DNA of 17,769 bases from CAYWHE01 sp964458125 (GCA_964458125.1 CAYWHE010000072.1:1-17769); one strand, 5' to 3'; counted from the stretch's first letter, positions 1 through 5,690 are shown. Made by a program: numbers and translations. The notes: a model not told the origin generated them from the letters alone.

Positions 1-1
1 T

Positions 2-220
2 GAAATTCTTAAAATAAATCTTATAAATCACCTGAAGTCAAAGGGCGAATCAACTCATAAGGAAATTTTACGCGCCATAACCGACAACTTTAAAAGAAAT
101 AAAATAAAATTTGAAGGTTCTATTGAATGGCATATGGAATGGGTTAAACTTGACCTGGAATCCAGAAAAGAAATCAAACGCCTTGGCGACAAATCATCAT
201 TAAAATTTATAATTGCCTGA
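2..220 (+). CDS. 3' end of a DUF6958-like hypothetical protein (cut by window edge)
   Basis: An open frame runs from the left edge of the window to TGA at 218-220 and encodes 72 residues; the start lies outside. The visible part begins EILKINLINHLKSKG and contains the stretch FEGSIEWHMEWVKLDLESRK near the carboxyl end. That arrangement (small helical domain, then S-x-x-W-x-x-x-x-V-K-L-D-L-E-x-R, then a short basic tail) resembles, from memory, the small DUF6958 proteins found in many bacteria, whose function is unknown. The high lysine content and A/T-rich codons differ from the genes further right, which could reflect transfer or simply a small sample. No start, promoter or upstream neighbour is visible, so operon membership cannot be judged. 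The reading frame is convincing; the family name is a tentative recall. Confidence 0.55.
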   Translation, partial: EILKINLINHLKSKGESTHKEILRAITDNFKRNKIKFEGSIEWHMEWVKLDLESRKEIKRLGDKSSLKFIIA

Positions 221-252
221 CTGTGGACTTTGACGAATGACAAAAGAAGGGT

Positions 253-445
253 TTGCGGGTAATCGGGCTGGCCGCTGTGTTCGCCCAGCAGCCTGTCTCC
301 TTCGCTAAAAATGTCCACCGGACATTTTCTTATCGCCTGGCGCTGGTCCATGTATACAGGCCTGCCTGCTGTCACACGAGCCCATGCAATGGCAGGCAGG
401 GGTTTGTTAAGTCCGATAGCTATCGGAAGTGGAGCAACATTTAAG
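253..445. repeat. Structured gene-free block with three perfect or near-perfect hairpins
   Basis: This G/C-richer block contains AAAATGTCC (308-316) facing GGACATTTT (320-328) across a 3-nt loop, CCTGCCTGC (361-369) facing GCAGGCAGG (392-400), and the perfect 16-bp palindrome TCCGATAGCTATCGGA (412-427). Open frames crossing it in both directions have no signal, domain or sensible composition, so I treat them as accidental. The density of inverted repeats and the abrupt change in composition from the A/T-rich gene at its left suggest a mobile intergenic element or a structured RNA or recombination site. I have an impression of having seen similar blocks between genes in other Bacteroidota, but this was not checked. 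Confidence 0.5.
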
Positions 446-939
446 AAGAAAAAATGCAAGAGCGTGTTTTTCCTAACGCTTAATTAGGACTTTCTGAATA
501 AGTAAAGCCTATATATTTATAGGCAACTTTGAGGGAAAAGTGACAAAATATCAATAGAATTTGAAAATGTCTTTTAAAGCTGCACTTTACCAGGGCAATC
601 ATGTATTTTCATTATATTTTCAACAGACCCTGATAATGTTTTAATTAGACGTTAACCCGTTGCCGGCAAATTTCAGGCAAGGATTGAATTGCAGGAAAAC
701 AAAATACGCTTATTGCCATTGATAAACCATCCGGTTATTTACTGTCTGGAAATCCCTGGCCCATGTTTTTCTTCGGGAATTCCGTTGTTATACCTACCCA
801 ACTACCCATCAAAGGATGTAAAGGAGTTGTCCTCATGGCCTTGTTATAAGGACCGTGAGTTTTCCGCCTGAAGCCGGAGTTTCCGTGTTCGAAAGGTTTG
901 CCTGGAAAATGGTATCAGGGACAAATTAATTTTAATGGT
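446..939. other. Gene-free stretch with small hairpins
   Basis: I see no supportable gene here; a 60-codon plus-strand frame at 689-871 lacks any recognisable feature. A perfect stem GCCTATA-tatt-TATAGGC lies at 507-524, and AGCGT at 463-467 pairs with ACGCT at 477-481. Just after, ACTTT-gaggg-AAAAGT, followed by GACAAAATA (526-550), resembles the larger hairpin at 8901-8934. The rest is A/T-rich and unstructured by eye. Confidence 0.45.
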
Positions 940-1353
940 TTAAGATTTTCCGGAAACAATTTTTCCGGCGAGGAAACCCATTGGAAGGTAGGCTCCGGTA
1001 AGGTCAAGGACTGAAAACCAGGTTGGTGAAGGGAGCATGAGCACATTGGTGATTCCGCCAGCCAGAAATAAAACTCCAATCCCAAGTGCGAACATCATTT
1101 TATGTGAGGCAGCCAGCCAGGCCGTTAACATAGCGCCGGCAAATGTACCGAACGCATGCGCCAGGAAGGGCATGATAAAATGCCTGGGTCCGAACAAATG
1201 CATCGATGCTTTTAATCCTTCCATGGTCGTTACATTTGCACCTTCGGGAGGCGGTATAATGGAACTGCTCATCATAATTATTGCCATATTGACGACACTG
1301 CCGAAGATAGCTCCGGCCAGAACGGCCAGAATGTTTTTCAGAATTGGATTCAT
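940..1353 (-). CDS. Four-helix integral membrane protein, function unknown
   Basis: Encodes 137 residues. Four hydrophobic segments are visible: about residues 5-30 (LAVLAGAIFGSVVNMAIIMM), 58-82, 87-108 and 112-133. Between the first and second lies a conserved-looking loop with IIPPPEG and TTMEGLKASMHLF. The protein therefore probably sits in the inner membrane with both ends on the same side. I recognise it as a small conserved hypothetical family of Bacteroidota and Proteobacteria, but know no assigned activity. The start at 1353 is favoured because the first helix begins within the first five residues. The next gene upstream (DUF1801 protein) is 251 nt away across a repeat-bearing spacer, so cotranscription is uncertain. 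The coding assignment is strong, the function unknown. Confidence 0.85.
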   Translation of the reverse strand: MNPILKNILAVLAGAIFGSVVNMAIIMMSSSIIPPPEGANVTTMEGLKASMHLFGPRHFIMPFLAHAFGTFAGAMLTAWLAASHKMMFALGIGVLFLAGGITNVLMLPSPTWFSVLDLTGAYLPMGFLAGKIVSGKS

Positions 1354-1534
1354 GGTGTTTATTTTAAGTTTGTGGTTAAAGGATGCGCCCCGTTAAGAGG
1401 ATGTATTTATCGTTTTAATTTTAATTGTACCAGGTCCCTGCAAACCTGGGAAATAGTTTGGATGGAGTGTCCTCATGAAGTTATCAGAACACCCTGACCG
1501 GCTGTAATTACTTACGCTGAAATACCGAATCACT

Positions 1535-1574
1535 CATCATGCATTCATGGCTTATCGAGGGCAGTCATCCGGTT
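1535..1574. repeat. Short intergenic repeat, copy 1 (CATCATGCATTC ... CAGTC)
   Basis: CATCATGCATTCATGG at 1535-1550 is followed ten bases later by GGCAGTCATCCGGTT (1560-1574). The same two blocks, in the same order, recur at 2174-2218. This copy begins 31 nt beyond the stop of the DUF1801 gene, in what would be its 3' untranslated region. Confidence 0.45.
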
Positions 1575-1604
1575 TTTTTACCTGTCCCTGAACTCCCGGT
1601 ACCC

Positions 1605-2030
1605 TTAAACCGTCTTGTACCTGTTCTTTGTTCGCTCCACCGACTGGGCGATCATTTTCCTTAATATGGGAATACGGATGTCGGCAAGCCGTTTGAAATA
1701 GATGCAGAATCTGGCTGATTTATGTTTTCCGAATTCACTCAGCCATTTCTTCCGGTCTTCGGGGTCCAGGGAAACGTAAAGCGAAATGGCGTTTTTCCTG
1801 GGAGAAAAACTTACCAGTGGCGCATCTCCTTCACGACCGCTTTCATATTGATAATGGTAACTTCCGAAACCGATAATGGCCGGCCCCCACATTCTTGCAG
1901 GGAGTCCGGTTTGTTTGGTGATCAGGTCGGATAAGGCTGAACTGTCCGCTCGCATTTGATCGTCCTGAACGGTTTTTAAAAAACCGGCAACGCTGTTTTT
2001 TGTTTCTACGGTTTGATTTGGTTTAGTCAT
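1605..2030 (-). CDS. DUF1801 domain protein
   Basis: Encodes 141 residues. The body matches the DUF1801 (YdhG-like) fold: a helical amino-terminal part (about 12-45), then GPAIIGFGSYHYQYESGREG around residues 49-68, FSPRKNAISLYVSL around 74-88 and a carboxyl-terminal helix pair containing CIYFKRLADI. Such proteins are small cytosolic domains, sometimes linked to stress responses; no enzymatic reaction is established. Length is normal for the family. The start at 2030 gives MTKPNQTVETKN and is the only plausible one. A TATATTTG box lies upstream at 2139-2146, so the gene probably has its own promoter with a leader of about 100 nt. It is separated from the DUF4396 gene upstream by a repeat copy, so it is probably not in that operon. 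Confidence 0.9.
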   Translation of the reverse strand: MTKPNQTVETKNSVAGFLKTVQDDQMRADSSALSDLITKQTGLPARMWGPAIIGFGSYHYQYESGREGDAPLVSFSPRKNAISLYVSLDPEDRKKWLSEFGKHKSARFCIYFKRLADIRIPILRKMIAQSVERTKNRYKTV

Positions 2031-2138
2031 TTGTTATTGAAGAGCTGTTTTCCTGAACCAGGAAGAGAAGCACCATGGTTTTTGGATCTGTGATGTTTCT
2101 TTCCGGAAGCCGGTGAGTAGTGGTTTGAACGGTCACTA

Positions 2139-2171
2139 CAAATATAAAGAAATAACATATGGATAAAACAA
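2139..2171 (-). promoter_or_regulatory. Bacteroidota-type promoter for the DUF1801 gene
   Basis: Read on the minus strand, TATATTTG (2139-2146) is an exact TAnnTTTG -7 box. TTG (2169-2171) lies 22 nt upstream, slightly longer than the usual 19-21. An inverted repeat GTAGTG/CACTAC (2117-2122 and 2134-2139) overlaps the expected start of transcription and could be an operator or the first hairpin of the leader. Confidence 0.5.
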
Positions 2172-2173
2172 TC

Positions 2174-2218
2174 CATCATGCATTCCTGGACCCATTTTGT
2201 GTGACAGTCCTCCCGGTT
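2174..2218. repeat. Short intergenic repeat, copy 2 (CATCATGCATTC ... CAGTC)
   Basis: CATCATGCATTCCTGG (2174-2189) and GACAGTCCTCCCGGTT (2203-2218) match the blocks at 1535-1574, with a slightly longer spacer between them. It lies just beyond the stop of the DUF4396 gene. A third, partial relative (ATCATGCATC twice, at 9123-9132 and 9138-9147) also lies beyond the end of a minus-strand gene. Confidence 0.4.
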
Positions 2219-2228
2219 GCTTCTGATA

Positions 2229-2732
2229 TTAATGCTTATGCCTTATTCCCCTTTTGATAAAAATATAATTGACCGGGAAGGCCGCCGTGAAACCTGCTGC
2301 AAGTGCGGCGATCATCCCGACCCAGAAAATGGCATCGGTTAAATGGGCCGTCATAACCCCTGGGATGGCCAGTTCGGTGAGCACCTCAGATGTCTCCATG
2401 ACGGCAATGCTCAGTCCTTCTCCCAACAGCACGGTATTCAATGCCTGCCGCATACTGAAACCGAATTTCTTCAGTGGGAGGATACCCAGCGCCAGGCCGG
2501 CCATGAACCCTAAAATGACGGAAAGTAAAATGGAATGAATATTATTAAGTCCGAGTGCTGTTGATATAATCATACCGGTTACCTCTCCGATTCCGCAACC
2601 GAGCAGACAATGGAAGGTGGCGCTTAAAGACAGTCTGAATAATTCTTTCCGGGCTGGCACCGTTAAATTTGTATTCCGGAGGCCTCCGCTTATCTTTCCA
2701 ACAGGAATGCTGTGATGCAGCTGATGATTCAT
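2229..2732 (-). CDS. DUF4396 integral membrane protein
   Basis: Encodes 167 residues. After a His-containing amino terminus (MNHQLHHS) comes a conserved motif ATFHCLLGCGIGEVTGM at about residues 38-54, with His41, Cys42 and Cys46 at the start of the first membrane helix; this H-C-x-x-G-C signature is typical of DUF4396. Further helices lie at about 66-86, 99-112 and 134-158, giving four in total. The activity is unknown. It starts 11 nt after the stop of the multicopper oxidase, so the two are almost certainly one transcript. The context and the His/Cys pair inside a helix make metal transport or membrane metal handling a reasonable inference, not a demonstrated role. The start at 2732 is supported by the tight spacing to the oxidase. 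Confidence 0.88.
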   Translation of the reverse strand: MNHQLHHSIPVGKISGGLRNTNLTVPARKELFRLSLSATFHCLLGCGIGEVTGMIISTALGLNNIHSILLSVILGFMAGLALGILPLKKFGFSMRQALNTVLLGEGLSIAVMETSEVLTELAIPGVMTAHLTDAIFWVGMIAALAAGFTAAFPVNYIFIKRGIRHKH

Positions 2733-2743
2733 GACTGTTATTT

Positions 2744-4099
2744 TTAATGGTGATGAAAATGTTGGCTATTTGACTTTTCTGATCCGGGGGATGGAGCTGT
2801 ATTTTCAGGATGTGAAAGGTTTCCGTCAAGGACTTCAAAGTTGGCCATCATGCCGGCTTCGTGGTGTTCCAAAATATGGCAATGATACATCCGCATACCG
2901 GGACGGTTTTGAGGCATCCAGGCGATTTTTATTTTACTGCGCGGTGTTATATTATAAGTATCCTTCCATGCCCTGAAATCTGGAGACTTTCCGTTATCTT
3001 CCAGTACCTGGAAAAAATCACCGTGCAAATGAAAGGGATGATCCATTAAACTGCTGTTGCTGACTTCCCAGATTTGCAAATCTCCCGTCATGACGGGTTT
3101 GTCATCCACATGTCTATTGCCATTGACCAGGAAGTTCATGCCGTTTTTCAGACTGGGACCCACGGAGAACTTTATCTTCCTGTTGACCACAGCATCCGGT
3201 CCTGCAAGCGGTTCAATCGTTCTTAGTCGATCCGGAACATGAGCAACCGAGGGTTTGCTTACACCCACCTCGACAGTGGCAAAAACCTCCCGTTTGGCTT
3301 TCAGAAAGGTTACCCGGTTGTAAGCCAGTGATTCTACCGGTATATATTCACCTTCCCGGAACGGTCCTGCAGCGATATCGATCCGCTCACCGGGAGTGAG
3401 CAATACATTTGTGACCATGCGGGGGTATTCCAGCAGTCCACCATCGGTTCCGATGATCCGGAAGGGCAAGCCGCCGAGGTGTAGATGAAAGTACCGCGCA
3501 CTTGAGGCATTGATAAACCTCCATCGTTCCATCTGCCCGGCATGGATTTTTATAACAGGATTCTCTTTCCCGTTTACCAGCAAGGCATCCCCTTGTCGGC
3601 CGTCATGTCTTTCCATGATGCGGGGTAAAAACCAGGAAGGCCTGGTAAAACTGTTCCGGGCTGTCAGTTTCATGTCATCAATTAAAAATATTTTTTCCCC
3701 GTCGGTTACCGGGTCTGTTTCATCCTTCACGATGAGAGCTCCATAAAGGCCCCTTTCCATTTGCAGGGTTTCGTTGACATGAGAATGATACCAGAATGTT
3801 CCGGCATCCGGCAGCTCAAACCGGTATTCAAAAATTTCTCCCGGTTCAATGGGCTTCTGAACGACGTCTGTTCCATCCATGGTGGAGGGAACTCTTAGTC
3901 CATGCCAGTGTATACTGGTGGATTCTTCCAGGTCATTTTTAACGCGCACCACCAGGGTGTCTCCGACATTTGCTTCCAGTACGGGGCCGGGAAGCTGTTC
4001 ATTAAAACCCCAGGCCGGGATGATCTTACCCGGGGCGATGGCCCACAGGAATGCGCTAGCGGTGAGGCTGTACTCCACTGTTTTACTTTGATGTTTCAT
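2744..4099 (-). CDS. Multicopper oxidase (CueO/laccase type) without visible signal peptide
   Basis: Encodes 451 residues from the chosen start (MKHQSKTVEY). Three cupredoxin domains are implied by the four copper-binding motifs: SIHWHG (His64, His66), WYHSH (His105, His107), HPFHLHG (His354, His357, His359) and HCHILEHHEAGM (His406, Cys407, His408, His412, Met417). Together these supply the type 1 copper, with Met as axial ligand as in CueO, and the trinuclear cluster that reduces oxygen to water while oxidising Cu(I) or phenolic substrates. There is no Met-rich CueO insert. The tail ends HFHHH. Residues 8-40 already form the first strand (VEYSLTASAF ... QLPGP), leaving no room for a Sec or Tat signal; the alternative in-frame start at 4171 would read through the hairpin at 4131-4161 and also gives no signal. 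It lies in an operon with the DUF4396 gene and probably with the Cys-rich gene upstream. Confidence 0.93.
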   Translation of the reverse strand: MKHQSKTVEYSLTASAFLWAIAPGKIIPAWGFNEQLPGPVLEANVGDTLVVRVKNDLEESTSIHWHGLRVPSTMDGTDVVQKPIEPGEIFEYRFELPDAGTFWYHSHVNETLQMERGLYGALIVKDETDPVTDGEKIFLIDDMKLTARNSFTRPSWFLPRIMERHDGRQGDALLVNGKENPVIKIHAGQMERWRFINASSARYFHLHLGGLPFRIIGTDGGLLEYPRMVTNVLLTPGERIDIAAGPFREGEYIPVESLAYNRVTFLKAKREVFATVEVGVSKPSVAHVPDRLRTIEPLAGPDAVVNRKIKFSVGPSLKNGMNFLVNGNRHVDDKPVMTGDLQIWEVSNSSLMDHPFHLHGDFFQVLEDNGKSPDFRAWKDTYNITPRSKIKIAWMPQNRPGMRMYHCHILEHHEAGMMANFEVLDGNLSHPENTAPSPGSEKSNSQHFHHH

Positions 4100-4127
4100 A
4101 TTTGTTTTTTGCTTTTGATTTGATTGG

Positions 4128-4161
4128 TAAAAAAGCCGTCCGCCGGAGGCAGACGGCTTTT
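4128..4161 (-). terminator. Terminator-like hairpin between the Cys-rich gene and the oxidase
   Basis: On the minus strand AAAAGCCGTC (4161-4152) pairs with GACGGCTTTT (4140-4131), the stem continuing through a U-G pair and GCC/GGC around a 3-nt loop, and is followed by a T run. The inner pair is U-G only in the minus-strand RNA (C-A on the other), which indicates use in that direction. Because the oxidase begins at 4099 and no promoter fits in between, the hairpin more likely attenuates or processes an operon transcript than fully ends it. Confidence 0.8.
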
Positions 4162-4164
4162 GGT

Positions 4165-4311
4165 TTAGCAACTGCAGGTGCTGCCGCAGTTACACGAACT
4201 GCATTTGCAGGATATGCCGCAGGTACAGGTTTCGCACATGCAAACACCGCAGTTGCATGACGGGTTTTTGCCGTTTTGAGCGCTCAGGCTCTTTCTTGTT
4301 TTTTTCATCAT
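4165..4311 (-). CDS. Metallothionein-like Cys-rich peptide, 12 Cys in six C-x-C pairs
   Basis: Encodes 48 residues from tandem ATG codons (4311 or 4308) to TAA at 4165-4167. The amino-terminal 18 residues are basic and polar (MMKKTRKSLSAQ, then NGKNPS). The last 30 residues hold twelve cysteines as six C-x-C pairs: CNC, CMC, CTC, CKC, CNC and CSC, separated by GV, ET, GIS, SS and GST. There are no aromatic residues or histidines. This is the pattern of a thiolate-cluster metal-binding peptide such as a Cu(I) metallothionein, most like fungal copper metallothioneins in style; it does not match the bacterial SmtA/BmtA or MymT layouts I know. Without a signal peptide it should act in the cytosol. 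The gene lies just upstream of a multicopper oxidase and has a -7 box at 4336-4343. Frame and cysteine spacing are read directly; the copper role is inferred from neighbours. Confidence 0.82.
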   Translation of the reverse strand: MMKKTRKSLSAQNGKNPSCNCGVCMCETCTCGISCKCSSCNCGSTCSC

Positions 4312-4335
4312 TTATTTTGTTTAAAATTTATAATG

Positions 4336-4343
4336 CAAAATTA
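4336..4343 (-). promoter_or_regulatory. -7 box upstream of the Cys-rich gene
   Basis: TAATTTTG on the minus strand fits TAnnTTTG and lies 24 nt before the tandem ATG. No clear TTG appears at -33. Instead an imperfect inverted repeat (CCGGCAC/GTGTCCG, 4346-4363) and GTTA-ca-TAAC (4365-4374) occupy that region. A weak -33 replaced by inverted repeats would suit an activator-dependent promoter, with the CxxC-AraC protein as the obvious candidate. Confidence 0.45.
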
Positions 4344-4419
4344 CACCGGCACGGCAGTGTCCGCGTTACATAACTTTGGAAAGGATTTACAGAATTTTGG
4401 CTTTATGCAGGGCCGGTAT

Positions 4420-4449
4420 TAAATAATAAAATCGCCTCCAAAGGCGATT
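4420..4449 (-). terminator. Rho-independent terminator upstream of the Cys-rich gene
   Basis: AATCGCCT (4430-4437) and AGGCGATT (4442-4449) form a perfect 8-bp stem with a 4-nt loop. On the minus strand it is followed by a T-rich run (TTTTATTATTTAA). It would end any transcript coming from the regulator side and separates that unit from the Cys-rich gene promoter. Confidence 0.7.
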
Positions 4450-4560
4450 CTATTACTGTGCAACAGGCAGGAGTTAATTTTAGCCGGAGGTGCGTATAAT
4501 AAAATTCCGTGATGCGGAACCATATTCTTCTGCTATGACCCGCAGGCAAGCATCAATGAT

Positions 4561-4785
4561 TTATGCTTCATTACCGGTGTTGCGGAAAACGACCCCGGGC
4601 ATATAAAACCGGGTAGCTGAAACGGGAGAAGATGCATCAGGGCTTGTCCGGTGCAGTTCATCAGTTTCACCGGGAGAAATACTGGCGGTTGATAGCAGCG
4701 TCATTCCATATTTGGTTGTCATGGAATTTCCCTGAGTCATTACCCCCTGGATGGATGCGGGCAGCGTACGGGCATCAATATCCAC
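4561..4785 (-). CDS. Doubtful small ORF, possibly the remnant of a disrupted gene
   Basis: A minus-strand frame encodes 74 residues from a GTG at 4785; the open frame extends a further 18 codons upstream to the edge of the hairpin repeat at 4839. The composition is protein-like (for example LPASIQGVMTQGNSMTTKYG, then TLLSTASISPGETDELHR) and the codons resemble those of the neighbours, but I recognise no family, no signal and no domain. A terminator lies 112 nt beyond its stop, which supports transcription through it. It may be the downstream part of a gene broken by the repeat, with the 58-residue ORF at 4841-5017 as the upstream part, although their frames differ. I am not confident that it is translated. 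Confidence 0.28.
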   Translation of the reverse strand: MDIDARTLPASIQGVMTQGNSMTTKYGMTLLSTASISPGETDELHRTSPDASSPVSATRFYMPGVVFRNTGNEA

Positions 4786-4838
4786 CAGGGCCGCTAACGC
4801 CGGTTCAGGGTCTCCGGTATCAGCACGCCGGTCTTTCT

Positions 4839-4900
4839 ATTCAATTCGACTGAACTTTTACAAGGACAAAGCCCGAAGTGAAAGTCATAGTCGAATGAAT
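4839..4900. repeat. Nested-hairpin intergenic repeat, complete copy
   Basis: Outer arms ATTCAATTCGACT (4839-4851) and AGTCGAATGAAT (4889-4900) enclose a second inverted repeat, ACTTTTAC facing GTGAAAGT, around a core GGACAAAGCCC. The same element occurs at 17718-17769, cut by the window end. Two copies about 13 kb apart with the same nested design indicate a dispersed repeat family. No coding capacity of its own. Confidence 0.8.
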
Positions 4901-5017
4901 CCCGATCGCGAATGGGGGAGGATACTCGTGTACAGGCTGCAGTTTCAGGTGCAGCCATAGCCAAATGACCAGGATTGCTATAGCCAGCAGGATTGTTGCG
5001 GTAAGGGATTTCATCAT
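4841..5017 (-). CDS. Small single-span membrane protein whose tail is encoded by a repeat
   Basis: Encodes 58 residues from tandem ATG codons (5017/5014). The amino terminus is MMKSLTATILLAIAILVIWL, a clear hydrophobic segment to about residue 25 followed by HLKLQPVHEYPPP, so a single membrane anchor or uncleaved signal is expected. Codons from about residue 40 onward (from IHSTMTF to the stop) lie entirely inside the nested-hairpin repeat at 4839-4900. The original carboxyl end has therefore probably been replaced by repeat-encoded residues. It starts 91 nt beyond the stop of the AraC-type regulator on the same strand and could share its transcript. I do not recognise a family; it may be a real small protein or the front part of a broken gene. 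Confidence 0.42.
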   Translation of the reverse strand: MMKSLTATILLAIAILVIWLWLHLKLQPVHEYPPPFAIGIHSTMTFTSGFVLVKVQSN

Positions 5018-5108
5018 TTTGTTTTGCTTTAAATGGAGCGGGCAAAACTATTCCAGCCCCGGAAAGAAGCTTGACATGAATTTGGGAAGGGGTTACGGAA
5101 TTTGGGGA

Positions 5109-5690
5109 TCAGATTTGATCCAGCGTCTTTCGTTTGGCCAGGCCGATCTCCTTAAAATGTGAAGGAGTCAGTCCTGTGGTTTTTTTGAACTGGCTTGAAA
5201 GATGAGCCACACTGCTGTAATCAAGCTCGAAAGCAATCTCGGATAAATTCAGCTGCCCGTAAACAAGAAGCTCTTTTGCCTTTTCGATGCGCTGAAGGAT
5301 AAAGAAATTTTCAATGGTTCTCCCTTCCACATCGGAAAAAAGCCCGCTCAGGTACGTGTATTCGTGGTGTAAACGGGAGGTAAGGTAGACAGACAGTTTT
5401 GTTTTTCTGTCTTTTTCATCCACTTCGTTACGTGCTTTTTGGATGACCAGTTGTTTTATTTTTTCAATCAGCCCCCCCATGCGGTTTTCAATCCATTCCA
5501 GCCCGATGCTTTCCAGCCTGACTTTTAACTGTTGTTGCTGCCGGGCGTCCAGTTTATGGAAAAGATGAATTTCCCCGACAAGTACCTGGCGGAACGGAAT
5601 GGATAATTTTTTCAGAATTTCCTCCACCGACATGACGCAGCGACGGCATACCATGTTTTTTACCTGGAGTATGTTGGGTGTTATGGTCAT
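5109..5690 (-). CDS. AraC-family regulator with N-terminal CxxC heavy-metal-like domain
   Basis: Encodes 193 residues from MTITPN. Residues 8-75 resemble a heavy-metal-associated (HMA, ferredoxin-like) domain: VKNMVCRRCVMSV gives Cys15 and Cys18 in the place of the GMTCxxC loop, followed by helix-strand pattern IPFRQVLVGEIHL. The carboxyl-terminal 100 residues form a classic AraC/XylS double helix-turn-helix, with IEKAKELLVYGQLNLSEIAF for the first and SSQFKKTTGLTPSHFKE for the second. The protein probably binds DNA in response to Cu(I) or another thiophilic metal; this is inferred from the CxxC and from the neighbouring oxidase and Cys-rich genes. An in-frame ATG at 5747 would add 19 residues; I prefer 5690 because the domain begins directly after it. 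TAAAGGTA at 5779-5786 (TACCTTTA on the minus strand) is a possible -7 box. Confidence 0.88.
   Translation of the reverse strand: MTITPNILQVKNMVCRRCVMSVEEILKKLSIPFRQVLVGEIHLFHKLDARQQQQLKVRLESIGLEWIENRMGGLIEKIKQLVIQKARNEVDEKDRKTKLSVYLTSRLHHEYTYLSGLFSDVEGRTIENFFILQRIEKAKELLVYGQLNLSEIAFELDYSSVAHLSSQFKKTTGLTPSHFKEIGLAKRKTLDQI

Noticed and set aside
253..444. A 63-codon plus-strand frame and a longer opposite frame (55-459)
   Set aside because: Both cross the hairpin-rich block, lack domains or signals, and the minus-strand frame overlaps the clear 3' end of the DUF6958-like gene.
253..700. Integron attC site in the left gene-free stretch
   Set aside because: Hairpins and a CCTAACGC sequence are suggestive, but I cannot find a paired set of RYYYAAC and GTTRRRY boxes in the right arrangement, and no integrase is visible.
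4100..4171. Upstream extension of the multicopper oxidase to the ATG at 4171
   Set aside because: The extension is encoded by the terminator hairpin, has no signal peptide character and would overlap the stop region of the Cys-rich gene.
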